Shown here: positions 27,193-37,006 of the stretch, piece by piece | Layout: each line of letters starts with the position of its first letter | How positions within the stretch are numbered: position 1 is the first letter of the stretch | NCBI GenBank assembly: GCA_963829545.1 | Contig: CAWHIX010000013.1 | Coordinates: 1 to 64,000, forward strand | DNA length: 64,000 nt | Origin: JAXGXJ01 sp963829545 | Lineage (GTDB): Bacteria; Actinomycetota; Thermoleophilia; RBG-16-64-13 | Direction of reading: 5' to 3' | Notes under the pieces: model-generated | Databases searched by the model: none | What the model saw: the letters and a program-made list of their open reading frames with translations, nothing else | Told to the model about the DNA's origin: nothing | Made by a program: the position numbers and the translations under genes

Positions 27193-28197
27193 ATGGACAT
27201 TATGGAAACCATCTACGAGAAAGCCCGAGGCGACCGGCAGCGCGTCGCCTTCCCGGAGGCGGAGGAGGAGAAGATCCTCCTCGCCGCCCGGGAGGCGCAG
27301 GACAAAGGGCTGTGCCAGGCGGTGCTTGTAGGCAACAAGGCAGAAATCGAGGGCCGCGCCGGGGAATATGGGGTGGACATCGCCGACATGGAGATGTTCG
27401 ACGCCTCCGACGCAGGGGCGCTGGAGCGGCTATGTGAGGAGTACGCACCGCTCAACCCCATGTTCTCGGTCAAGTCCCTGCTGCGCAAGTGTCGCGATCC
27501 GCTCTACGCCGCCTTGATCCTGGAGGCGCTGGGAAGGATCGACGTCACATTCGCGGGCCTGGCCCACACCACCGGCGATGTGATCCTGGCCGGGCAGATG
27601 ATCGTGGGGCTGCGGGAAGGCGTCACCACCGTATCCAGCATCGGGATAGCCAACATACCGGGATACGAAGGGTCCGAAGGCCAGCTGCTGGCCTTCGGGG
27701 ACAGCGCCGTGTGTGTGGACCCCAACGAGGAAGACCTGGCCAGCATCGCCATCTCGGCGTGCGACACGGTGAACAAGCTTCTGGGTTGGGAGCCGCGCTG
27801 CGCCCTGCTCTCCTACTCCACCACGGGAAGCGCCGAGAGCCCCTTCGTCGACAAGGTGAGGAACGCCGTCACCATCGCCAACGCCAAACGCTCCGATCTC
27901 AAGATCGACGGCGAGTTCCAGCTCGACACGGCCCTCTCGCCGCAGGTGGCGGCCAAGAAGGTCACGCGTCCCAGCGAGGTGGCGGGCAGGGCCAACATAA
28001 TCATCTGGCCCGACATCGACGCGGGCAACATCGGTGTGAAGCTCATGCAGACCTTCGGGCACGCCGATGCCTACGGGCCCATCCTGCAGGGCTTCAAGAA
28101 CATAGTCTGCGACTGTTCCCGGGGGGCCCCGGTATCGGAGCTCGTGGGGAACATCGCCATCTCCTGCGTGAACGCTCAGGGGAGCGGAGATGTATAA
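27193..28197 (+). CDS. Phosphate acyltransferase (Pta/Ptb family)
   Basis: A 334-residue enzyme converting an acyl-CoA (or acyl-ACP) and phosphate to an acyl phosphate. Family landmarks are VAFPEAEEEKILLAAREA, AGLAHTTGDVILAGQMIVG, ALLSYSTTGSA, GEFQLDTALSPQVA and the C-terminal ANIIIWPDIDAGNIGVKLMQ. The length fits the single-domain Pta/Ptb form. It begins eight bases after the hydrolase and overlaps the kinase gene by eight bases, so the two act together to make ATP by substrate-level phosphorylation. Acetyl versus butyryl or branched specificity cannot be decided. Confidence 0.9.
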   Translation: MDIMETIYEKARGDRQRVAFPEAEEEKILLAAREAQDKGLCQAVLVGNKAEIEGRAGEYGVDIADMEMFDASDAGALERLCEEYAPLNPMFSVKSLLRKCRDPLYAALILEALGRIDVTFAGLAHTTGDVILAGQMIVGLREGVTTVSSIGIANIPGYEGSEGQLLAFGDSAVCVDPNEEDLASIAISACDTVNKLLGWEPRCALLSYSTTGSAESPFVDKVRNAVTIANAKRSDLKIDGEFQLDTALSPQVAAKKVTRPSEVAGRANIIIWPDIDAGNIGVKLMQTFGHADAYGPILQGFKNIVCDCSRGAPVSELVGNIAISCVNAQGSGDV

Positions 28198-29284
28198 GGT
28201 CTTCGCCATCAACCCGGGCTCGACGTCCACGAAGATCGCCCTCCTCGACGACGAAACCATCATCTTCGGCCGCAACGTCTCCCACGACGCCCAGAAGCTG
28301 GCGACGTTCGCCGATCTCTCCGAGCAGCAGCCCTACAGGGAGCAGACCATCCTCGATCTGCTGGAGGAGGAAGACGTCTCCTTGGTCGGCGTCGATGCCT
28401 GGGTGTGCCAGGGCGGTGGACTGTTCTCCATGGAAGGCGGGGTCTACGAGATCGACGATCTGGTCGTGGAGCATGCCCGCACCGCGGCCAACGGGGTCAT
28501 CCACCCGGCTAACGGAGGACCGCTGCTGGCCGCGAAGTTCCGCGACCAATACGGCGGCAGGGCCTTCCTGGTCAATCCGCCCGATGTGGACGAGATGCAG
28601 GACTTGGCCCGGATGACCGGCATCAAAGGCGTCTACCGGCAGGTGCACCTCCATGCTCTCAACCTGAAAGAGACGGCGCGGCGGCATGCCGCGTCCCTGG
28701 GGAGGACGTACGAGGACTGCAACTTCATCGCCTGCCACATCGGGGGCGGCATCTCCGTGTCGGCCCACCGCAAGGGCCGGCAGATCGACGGCTTCGACAT
28801 CGTCGGTGGCGACGGGCCTATGACCCCCACCCGCTCCGGGAGTATCGCCGTCGCCGACCTGCTGCGCTACGCGGCCGGCAAGGACCCGGCGGAGATGCTG
28901 GCGCTCACCACCAGGAGCGGCGGCTTCGTGAGCCACCTGGGTGTCTCCGACTCCATGGAGGTCACGCGCCGCGCCGCCGCCGGTGACAGGTATGCCGAGA
29001 TGCTGTGGAACACCATGGTCTACCAGATAGAGAAGTGCATCGGGGCCATGGCGGTGGCGCTGCACGGCGACGTCGACGCCATCGTGCTGGGTGGCGGCAT
29101 GGTGCACAGCGACGACCTGGTCAGGCAGATCACCGAGACCTGCAGTTTCATCGCGCCGGTGGCGGCCTATCCGGGCGAGTTCGAGATGGAAGCCATGGGA
29201 GCGGCCGCGGCGCGCGCCCTGGCCGGCGAAGAAGAGGTGAAGAGATACAGCGGCAGACCGGTGTGGACCGGGTTCGACTTCTAG
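28190..29284 (+). CDS. buk: Butyrate kinase-like acyl kinase
   Basis: A 364-residue ASKHA-fold kinase transferring phosphate from acyl phosphate to ADP. The N-terminal phosphate loop is NPGSTSTKIA; VCQGGGLFSMEGG, CHIGGGISVSAH, GGDGPMTPTRSGSI and the C-terminal VLGGGMVHS are characteristic of Buk rather than acetate kinase. It is the last gene of the operon, just before a large palindrome. Pairing with the Pta-family gene marks the pathway's energy-yielding end; the acid released could be butyrate, isobutyrate or another short carboxylate. Confidence 0.92.
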   Translation: MYKVFAINPGSTSTKIALLDDETIIFGRNVSHDAQKLATFADLSEQQPYREQTILDLLEEEDVSLVGVDAWVCQGGGLFSMEGGVYEIDDLVVEHARTAANGVIHPANGGPLLAAKFRDQYGGRAFLVNPPDVDEMQDLARMTGIKGVYRQVHLHALNLKETARRHAASLGRTYEDCNFIACHIGGGISVSAHRKGRQIDGFDIVGGDGPMTPTRSGSIAVADLLRYAAGKDPAEMLALTTRSGGFVSHLGVSDSMEVTRRAAAGDRYAEMLWNTMVYQIEKCIGAMAVALHGDVDAIVLGGGMVHSDDLVRQITETCSFIAPVAAYPGEFEMEAMGAAAARALAGEEEVKRYSGRPVWTGFDF

Positions 29285-29321
29285 CAGCCTGCTGGTTCGA
29301 GTCGCCGGCTCCGACGAACCC

Positions 29322-29357
29322 AGCCTGAGCCGCCGCCGCGCGGCGGCGGCTCAGGCT
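29322..29357. terminator. 36-base perfect palindrome between convergent buk and acpS
   Basis: AGCCTGAGCCGCCGCCGC is followed immediately by its exact complement. The hairpin lies 38 bases past the buk stop and overlaps the last codons of acpS. It probably terminates both converging transcripts, although the T-rich tract (TCTCCTTCC) is weak. Confidence 0.65.
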
Positions 29358-29734
29358 TCTCCTTCCACGATGGCGAAAGCGACCACGTACTCGTCCTCGT
29401 CCGACACCGACACCCTTATGGCGGAGACCTTCTTGGCCGCGGCCAGCTCCCCCAGCCGGCCACGCAGGACAGCGTAAGGGAAGCCCGTCCGATCGTTCAG
29501 TATCTCCACCTCGCGCGGGTCGCATCCCGCGTCGCCCGGCGGCGCCAGTGCCTTGAAGACGGCCTCCTTGGCGGCGAAGCGGGTGCAGTAGTACTGAAGG
29601 GGCCTGGGCCTCTCGCCGGCCGCCTTGCGCTCCTCGGCCGTGAAGGTCCGGGCCAGAAACACCTCGCCGAACTTATCGAGGAGTTCCTGCATGCGCTCGG
29701 TCTTCACGATATCGGTGCCGATGCCCAGGATCAT
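29351..29734 (-). CDS. acpS: Holo-acyl-carrier-protein synthase
   Basis: A 127-residue AcpS-type phosphopantetheinyl transferase that activates carrier proteins with CoA. The magnesium-binding start GIGTDIVKTERM and the signature FAAKEAVFKAL are both intact, with VSVSDEDEYVVAFAIVE at the end. The ATG giving MILGIGTD was preferred to longer frames, which have no family similarity. Whether it is the housekeeping enzyme or one dedicated to the ACP in the facing operon cannot be told, but the proximity is suggestive. Confidence 0.95.
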   Translation of the reverse strand: MILGIGTDIVKTERMQELLDKFGEVFLARTFTAEERKAAGERPRPLQYYCTRFAAKEAVFKALAPPGDAGCDPREVEILNDRTGFPYAVLRGRLGELAAAKKVSAIRVSVSDEDEYVVAFAIVEGEA

Positions 29735-29784
29735 CGTGGTCGAGCGTCTATCGTCGCCAGGACCGTCTCGCCGCCAAGCATCCC

Positions 29785-30432
29785 CTACTCCTCCAGCCTG
29801 AAGGGCGGGTAGTCGTCGGTGACCAGGAGCACGGCGTAGGCCATCACGCGCAGCATCCAGCGGTTCACTCCCACCACGAAGGCGAAGAGCGGGATGGGGT
29901 AGGTCCCCGTGAACAGGATCGCGAACCAGGCGATGATCACGCAGATGACCACTGCCACGTACAAGAAGGCGAGGATGAACCAGTGGGGGATGGCCAGGAA
30001 CCATTTCACCAGTGGCAGCCAGCGGTTGAGCTGTTTGGCTTCCGGATAGGGGAAGTCGAGGTGGACGGCCTGCTCCTCGTCGGTGGACGGGTATTCGTCG
30101 CGCAGGAGTTCGGCGTAGGCCCCGACCCGCATGAGGAAGCGGGTGAGTTGCAGGTTCCAGTCGTACCACCAGCGCGGGTACTTCTGGCGGAACAGGATCA
30201 TCAGGACGACCGGTGCGAAGAGCACCCCGCTGGCCGCCCACTCCCACGAGTAGTCGCTGCCCTCCATGCTGATGGTGCCGGTGCCGAGCAGTCCCGCGAT
30301 GACGGCGATGGGGATGATCCACAGAAAGCGGAAGGCCGTGGTCAGCCGGTTCAGCGGCCTGTCGGGGTAGTCGACGTTCAGAGTCGCCGGATACGGCGGG
30401 TCGGCGGGGTATGGTGGCGTGGGCTGCTGCAT
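29785..30432 (-). CDS. DUF4389 membrane protein
   Basis: A 215-residue integral membrane protein of unknown function. A Pro-rich N-terminus and the motif PLNRLTTAFRFLW lead to a membrane helix; another helix follows WEWAASGVLFAP, then the conserved FRQKYPRWWYDWN and TRFLMRVGAYAELLRDEYPS, and two C-terminal helices ending VNRWMLRVMAYAVLLVTDDYPPF. The internal similarity of the two RxxAYAxLLxDxYP segments is typical of DUF4389. It is probably a single gene. Confidence 0.85.
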   Translation of the reverse strand: MQQPTPPYPADPPYPATLNVDYPDRPLNRLTTAFRFLWIIPIAVIAGLLGTGTISMEGSDYSWEWAASGVLFAPVVLMILFRQKYPRWWYDWNLQLTRFLMRVGAYAELLRDEYPSTDEEQAVHLDFPYPEAKQLNRWLPLVKWFLAIPHWFILAFLYVAVVICVIIAWFAILFTGTYPIPLFAFVVGVNRWMLRVMAYAVLLVTDDYPPFRLEE

Positions 30433-30565
30433 GTGGAGGACCTCCCGGTCGTCTGAAGGAGTGCACGCTACCTAAGCATATCGCGCGCCGGCTTCCTTGC
30501 ACGTGCTTGCTGGGTCCTCGATAATGTCGGCCCGCGGGTCCTTCAGGATGAAGAGGTAGGGAAGA

Positions 30566-31507
30566 GTGGCGGTGACGGCAGAAGAGATCGTTCGGGAGAA
30601 GCTCGACACGGCGCTGAGAGAAGGCGGCTACGTTCACCGACTGGCTCCGGTGGCGCTAATGCCACGGCTGCAGCGGAAGCTGGCGGAGCTGCGCGACGAG
30701 GGCCTCCTTAGTGACGCGCTGTTCGAGGAATACCGCCAGAGCCTGACCTTCTCGTTCCCGCCCGAGGTGTCCGAGCCGCGCACGGTCGTCGTGGTCGCTT
30801 GGCCGTCGCATGCGGTGAAGATACGCTTCCACTTGGAGAGTGGCCCTCTGGAGGCGACCGTCCCTCCGACCTATATCTCGAGCGAGGGGCGTGAGCGCTG
30901 CCTGGAGATCCTCCGCTCGGTCCTGGAGCCGGCCGGGCATGTGGTCGCCCGGGCAACGGCGCCCGTGAAGCTGCTGGCCGCCCACACCGGCTTGGCCCAG
31001 TACGGGCGCAACAATCTCGCCTACGTGCGAGGAATGGGTTCGTTCGCTCGGCTGGACACCTTCTGCACCGACGCCGATCTGGGGGCCGGAGAGTACGAGT
31101 CCAAGGGCAGCCTACGCCTGAGTTGCTGCCCGCCCTGTCGCAACTGCCACCATGTCTGCCCGACCGGTTGCATCCCCTACGACGGCACGGTCATCGATGC
31201 CAGTCGTTGCCTCACCTACTACAACGAGCACGAAGGGGACTGGCCCGAGGACCTCGATCCGGGAGTCCACAACAGCCTGGTGGGTTGCATGCGTTGCCAG
31301 GCCTTGTGTCCCGCCAACCGCTACTACCTGCGCAAGGAGAAGGTGGTGGCCGAGTTCGACCGGGAGGAGACGGACATCATCCTCCAGGACCTCGCGCCGG
31401 AGGAGTTGCCACCGGTGCTGCGTGCCAAGCTGGCCGCCCTCGACCTGGACGAGTACTCCACGGTGCTGGGTCGCAACCTGCGCGCGCTGCGCGACGCAGC
31501 CGGCTAG
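30566..31507 (+). CDS. QueG-like double 4Fe-4S cluster protein
   Basis: A 313-residue soluble Fe-S protein. A helical N-terminal half (with the strand TVVVVAWPS) precedes a region resembling the epoxyqueuosine reductase core (LAAHTGLAQYGRNNLAYV) and two cluster motifs: CCPPCRNCHHVCPTGCI with CL, and CMRCQALCPANR. It lacks the HEAT tail of some QueG proteins. QueG itself uses cobalamin; this relative may not modify tRNA. Its stop overlaps the stop of the facing methyltransferase operon, so a role in reducing that operon's corrinoid protein is worth considering. The GTG start has a weak ribosome binding site. Confidence 0.72.
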   Translation: MAVTAEEIVREKLDTALREGGYVHRLAPVALMPRLQRKLAELRDEGLLSDALFEEYRQSLTFSFPPEVSEPRTVVVVAWPSHAVKIRFHLESGPLEATVPPTYISSEGRERCLEILRSVLEPAGHVVARATAPVKLLAAHTGLAQYGRNNLAYVRGMGSFARLDTFCTDADLGAGEYESKGSLRLSCCPPCRNCHHVCPTGCIPYDGTVIDASRCLTYYNEHEGDWPEDLDPGVHNSLVGCMRCQALCPANRYYLRKEKVVAEFDREETDIILQDLAPEELPPVLRAKLAALDLDEYSTVLGRNLRALRDAAG

Positions 31508-32562
31508 TACCTCCCGTACTCCCGCGCGGCCTTGACCATCTGGAAGACGTTCACGGGTGGTGCCTGCGGGGGCACGTCGCAGCCCGCCATCAAGATGAAG
31601 CCGCCCTTGTGGTACTTGGCCACCTCGATGCACTCGCGGGACTGGGCAAGGACCTCTTCGGCCGTGCCCTCCTGGATGATGGTCGGGTCGACGTTGCCGG
31701 CGACGATCTGCTCGGGGAACATCTCCATGGCCTTGGCCAGGCTGACTTCCCGGCCGAAACTGAGGATGGTCTGCGGAGTCATGGGGACCTGCTGCCAGTG
31801 GGGAAGGTTCTTGTTCTGCTCCCCGCAGAGGTGCATGACCATGGCGACGATACCCAGATCGATAAGCCGCTGATTGATCCGCTGCTGATAGGGCAGCACG
31901 AAGGTCTCGAACTGCCTGGGGGAGATCAGCCGGTTCGACGCCGTGGGTTCTCCCCCGAAGCCCATCAGGTGCTCGGCTCCGAACTCCTCGACGTAGTGCT
32001 CGGCAACCTTGCCCAGGAAGTCGCACACCTTCCCCAACACCACGTGCACCAGGTCGGGCTTCTTGAGCAGCCAGTTCATCATGCGTTCTTCGCCCAGGAT
32101 CGAACCCGCCATGGAGAAGGCGCCGCCGGTGTGCAGGGTCACGGGCATGCCGTGCTCGGCCTGCAGGCGGGCGAACTCAAGAGCGATGGGCAGGGCCCCC
32201 GCCTTGGTGATGTCGTCGGGGACCTCGAGGGCGTAGACGTCGTCCTCGGTCTGGATGGGCGTGCGGGTGACCACGGGTGCCCCGGAGTACTTCTTGAGCG
32301 GGAACTCGATGTCGCCGCCGAACTCCCAGGCTCCTGCGGAGGCGTAGACGTAGAGAGGCCCGCCATCGTACCCGTACATCTCCTGGGCCAGCATCTGGCA
32401 GCGGAAGCTCTGCGCCGCGTCGTCGTAGACCCGTGCCAGGGGTATGCCGCAGACAATGGCGGTGTGCCCAAAGATCATGGGGGTCACGGGGACTCTATCG
32501 GGCCGCTCGCCCTTCATGAGCGCGCCCATCCGCTCCCCGCTGGTCATCGTCTCGTGCCACAT
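31504..32562 (-). CDS. UroD-family (MtaA/MtbA-like) methyltransferase 1
   Basis: A TIM-barrel protein of 352 residues of the uroporphyrinogen decarboxylase family, subgroup of corrinoid-linked methyltransferases. It keeps the putative zinc ligands HLCG near residue 245 and a late Cys in AGCDVPPQAPPVN, and lacks the decarboxylase N-terminal Arg motif. Such enzymes move a methyl group between a corrinoid protein and a thiol or other acceptor. It is the last gene of the operon, three bases after the corrinoid protein gene. The second copy upstream suggests two different methyl donors or acceptors. Confidence 0.85.
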   Translation of the reverse strand: MWHETMTSGERMGALMKGERPDRVPVTPMIFGHTAIVCGIPLARVYDDAAQSFRCQMLAQEMYGYDGGPLYVYASAGAWEFGGDIEFPLKKYSGAPVVTRTPIQTEDDVYALEVPDDITKAGALPIALEFARLQAEHGMPVTLHTGGAFSMAGSILGEERMMNWLLKKPDLVHVVLGKVCDFLGKVAEHYVEEFGAEHLMGFGGEPTASNRLISPRQFETFVLPYQQRINQRLIDLGIVAMVMHLCGEQNKNLPHWQQVPMTPQTILSFGREVSLAKAMEMFPEQIVAGNVDPTIIQEGTAEEVLAQSRECIEVAKYHKGGFILMAGCDVPPQAPPVNVFQMVKAAREYGRY

Positions 32563-32564
32563 GG

Positions 32565-33213
32565 CTAACCCTCCAGCAGGCGCAGGGCTACCCGCGCCGC
32601 TTCCATCGCGTTGTCTCCGTAGCCGTCGGCTCCCCACTCGTCGGCCAACTGCTGGTTGAGCGGCGCGCCCCCGATCATGACCTTCACCCCCGGGAGCTTG
32701 GCTTTGAACTCGGGCATGTAGTCCTTGATGGCGATGATGGTGGTGGTCATGAGGGCGGAGAGGCAGAGCAGGTCGGCGTCCACCTTCTGGCATTCCGCGA
32801 TGAAGGCCTCCATATCTACGTCGCGGCCCAGGTCGTGCACCTCGATCCCCGAGACCTCGAGCATCATCTTCACCAGGTTCTTGCCGATGTCGTGGATGTC
32901 GCCCTGCACGGCGCCGATGACGGCCATGCCCTTGGCGCTCGAAGCGCCGGCGGACTGCGACCACCAGAGGCTGAAGGATACCCAGGCCCGCGTACAGGGC
33001 CTCGGAGGAGACCATCAGTTCGGGCACGTAACACTCCTCCGCCTCGTACAGGCGCCCCATCTCGGCCATGCCGGCGGCAAGGCCGTCCATGATGGCCTTC
33101 TGCGGGTCCAAGCCGGCCGCTACCGCGTCGTTTGCGACCTGCACGGCCGCCTCCTCATCCCCGTCCATGACCGCCTGCTTGAGTTGCGCGAGGATGGTCG
33201 CTTCGTCTGCCAT
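32565..33213 (-). CDS. Methyltransferase corrinoid (B12-binding) protein (one frameshift)
   Basis: A cobalamin-carrying protein of about 215 residues of the MtaC/MtbC type. The N-terminal helical cap domain has ATILAQLKQAVMDGDEE and ECYVPELMVSSEALYAG; after a frame change near 32935 the Rossmann domain follows with the cobalt-ligand motif GDIHDIGKN, then LSALMTTTI and VMIGGAPLNQQLADEWGADGYG. It lies between two UroD-family genes and is the shared methyl carrier. No reductive activator of the RamA/RACo type is seen in the operon. Confidence 0.9.
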
Positions 33214-33250
33214 GAAGGCCTTTTTCCTTCTCCTGCTTCCTTGTCCCGTC

Positions 33251-34292
33251 TCAGTATCGACCGAATTCTCGACACGCGGGGACCATCTGCCCCACGTTCA
33301 CCGACGGAGCCTGCGGCGGCACCTCGCACCCGGTCATGAGCGCGTAGCCGCCCGGGTGGTCCCTTCCCTCCTCGATGCAGCTCCGGCAGAACGCACGCAC
33401 CTCGTCCGGGGTGCCCTCCTGCACGGTCACCGGGTCGACGTTGCCCATGATGACGTACTCGGGGAACATCTCGCTCGCGGTGGACAGAGCCACCTCCTTG
33501 CCCACGCTGATCATCCCCCGCTTGCCGTAGGGAAGCTGTGACCACAGGGGCAGGTTCTTGTTCTGCTCGCCGCAGATGTGGCTGAGGAAGATGGCCGTAC
33601 CGAGGCCGGTGAGGTGCTCGTGGATCTCTTTGAGGTAGGGGAAGGCGAAGGCCTCGAACTGGCGGGGCGAGTAGAGCTTGGTGGTCTCGATGCAGAGATC
33701 GAAAGCCATGAGGTTCTCGGCCCCGAAGGTCTGTACCCAGTAGTCGGCCTTGCGCAGGATGAAATCGGTGATGACTCGCAGCACGTGATGGACGAGGTCC
33801 GGCTTCTTGATGATCCAGAGCATGAGGCGCTCTTCCCCGCACACGGAGCCGGCCCAGGTGAGCGGCGAGCCCACCTGCACGGTGACCGGCATGCCCAGCT
33901 CGTACTGCAGGCGGGAGAAGGCCAGGGCGACCGGCATGGTGCCGGCGGAGAGGATGTCGTCGGGGACGGCCAGGGCCCAGGCGTCGTCCTCGCTCTGCAC
34001 GGGGCTTCTCTTCATCATGGGAGCCCCGGTGTACTTGCGGTAGGGGAACTCGATCTCGCCCCCGAACTCGGCGCCCCCGGCGTTGGCCCAGCCGTGCAGG
34101 ACCAGGCCATCGTGCCCGTAGAGGTCCATGGCGTTGCGTTGGCAGGTCAGGCTGGCCTCGGCGTCGTCGTAGACCTTGGCGATGGACTTGCCGTTGACGA
34201 CCGCCGTGTGGCCCAGCATGAACTGCAGGCAGGGTACCCGGTCGAGGCGGTCGCCGCGAGATGAGAGCGTCCCAGCGCTCCCTGGACGTCAT
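33251..34292 (-). CDS. UroD-family (MtaA/MtbA-like) methyltransferase 2 (one frameshift)
   Basis: A paralogue of methyltransferase 1, about 347 residues after correcting a frame change near 34235. It has the start MTSRERWDALI, the segment FGGEIEFPYRKYTGAP, the ligand motif HICGEQNKNL and the terminal Cys motif TGCEVPPQAPSVN. The ATG lies four bases after the stop of the Tm-1-like gene. The two copies share many blocks, including the active-site surroundings, so they likely use the same corrinoid protein with different partners. Confidence 0.83.
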
Positions 34293-34296
34293 CTGA

Positions 34297-35521
34297 TCAC
34301 ATATCAAGGCTACCCTCCTGGAAGGCGAAGGCCTGCTCGATAATCCGGTCGGCGAACATCTCGTCGTTGATGTGGCAGGGGAGAGCGACCACGGGGACGC
34401 CGGCGGGCATCACCTTCTGCAGGTGCTCGGCGAACACGGGCGGCAGCGAGGGGTCGTGCAGGTGGCCCTGCTCGCTGTCGTGAGACGAGAAGCCCAGCAA
34501 GGGCACGAAGAAGGCGACGGGCCCTTTCGCTTCCTTGATCAGCCCGGCCATGTGCTCCGCCAGCCGCCTGAAGTCGTCGGCGTTCGCGCGCACGGCGGTC
34601 ACCGAAGCGTTGTGGATGTGATAGCGCCTGCCGGGGAAGCGCACCCGGGACGCCTTCGACAGGACCGTCGACCAGGAAGTCGATGTTGCCCGGCGCGAAG
34701 ATGGTGGGGACGCCCTTCTCGAGCGCAGCCTTGCACCTGTCCGGCCCCCCGTCGTAGAGACCCTGAGCGAGGTAATCACCGACTTCTATCAGTGAAAGAT
34801 CGATAACGAGAGAAACGTCCTGCTCGCGCACGATCTCGTCCATGGCCTGTCCGCCGGTCCCCTGGGAGTGGAAGACCATGACCTCACGATCCCCGTCTGT
34901 TCGAGCGCCGCGCGGACCCTGTTGCAGCACTTGTCGGTGGTGCTGAGGGTGGTCATGGTCACGGCGGGCTTGCCCGAAGGCGCGAGAGGCGTGTATCCGT
35001 GGGCCATGCCGGCGAGCGCCCGGGCGCCGTTCTCGAACACCCGCCGCGTGACGGTGTTGAGACCCGCGATGTCGCAGACCGAGTTGAGCATCATGATGTC
35101 CTTGGTGCCCACGAACGGCTTGGTCATGCCCGACGCCATCGTGGAGATGAGGACCTTGGGAAGACCGAACGGGAAGGTGCGCATGACCGCCGCACCGAGG
35201 GTGCTTCCCCCGGAGCCCCCCGCCGCGATGATGCCGCTCAGGCCCACGCGCTCGTCCAGCTGGTGAGCGAGCGCGATCGACCCCTCGATCATGAGCGCCA
35301 TGCACTTGCCCTCGTGGTTGAGGGCGCGGATCTCGGGCATGGTGGTACCCACAGCGGCTGCGATCTGGTCGGGGGTGATGTGGGCACCGCCCTCGACGGT
35401 GCCGCGGATACTGGCGTCCAGGAGGTAGACCTCCAACCCGAGCTCCTCGAGAAGGTCCCTGATGAAGCGGGTCTCGACTTCTTTGGAATCCAGCGTTGCG
35501 ACCAACAGGACCTTCGGTTTC

Positions 35522-35529
<8 letters not shown>
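34297..35529 (-). CDS. Tm-1-like ATP-binding protein, UPF0261 (copy B; two frameshifts)
   Basis: About 410 residues once frame changes near 34870 and 34660 are allowed for. The N-terminal domain has VLLVATLDSKEVETRFIRD and the glycine-rich GIIAAGGSGGSTLGAAVMR; FGLPKVLISTMASG and KDIMMLNSVCDIAGLN are typical of UPF0261. The C-terminal domain has GVPTIFAPGNIDFLV, RANADDFRRLAEHMA and GFSSHDSEQGHLHDP. The plant homologue Tm-1 binds ATP and a viral replicase; the bacterial function is unknown. The ATG at MGEKPKV overlaps the biotin carboxylase stop by eight bases. The copy A paralogue starts the operon. Confidence 0.82.

Positions 35530-37002
<1,473 letters not shown>

Positions 37003-37006
<4 letters not shown>

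Noticed and set aside
31504..33213. A fused corrinoid-methyltransferase protein
   Set aside because: The apparent fusion frame loses the B12-binding Rossmann domain, which is intact in another frame; the two genes are separate with a frame change in the corrinoid gene.
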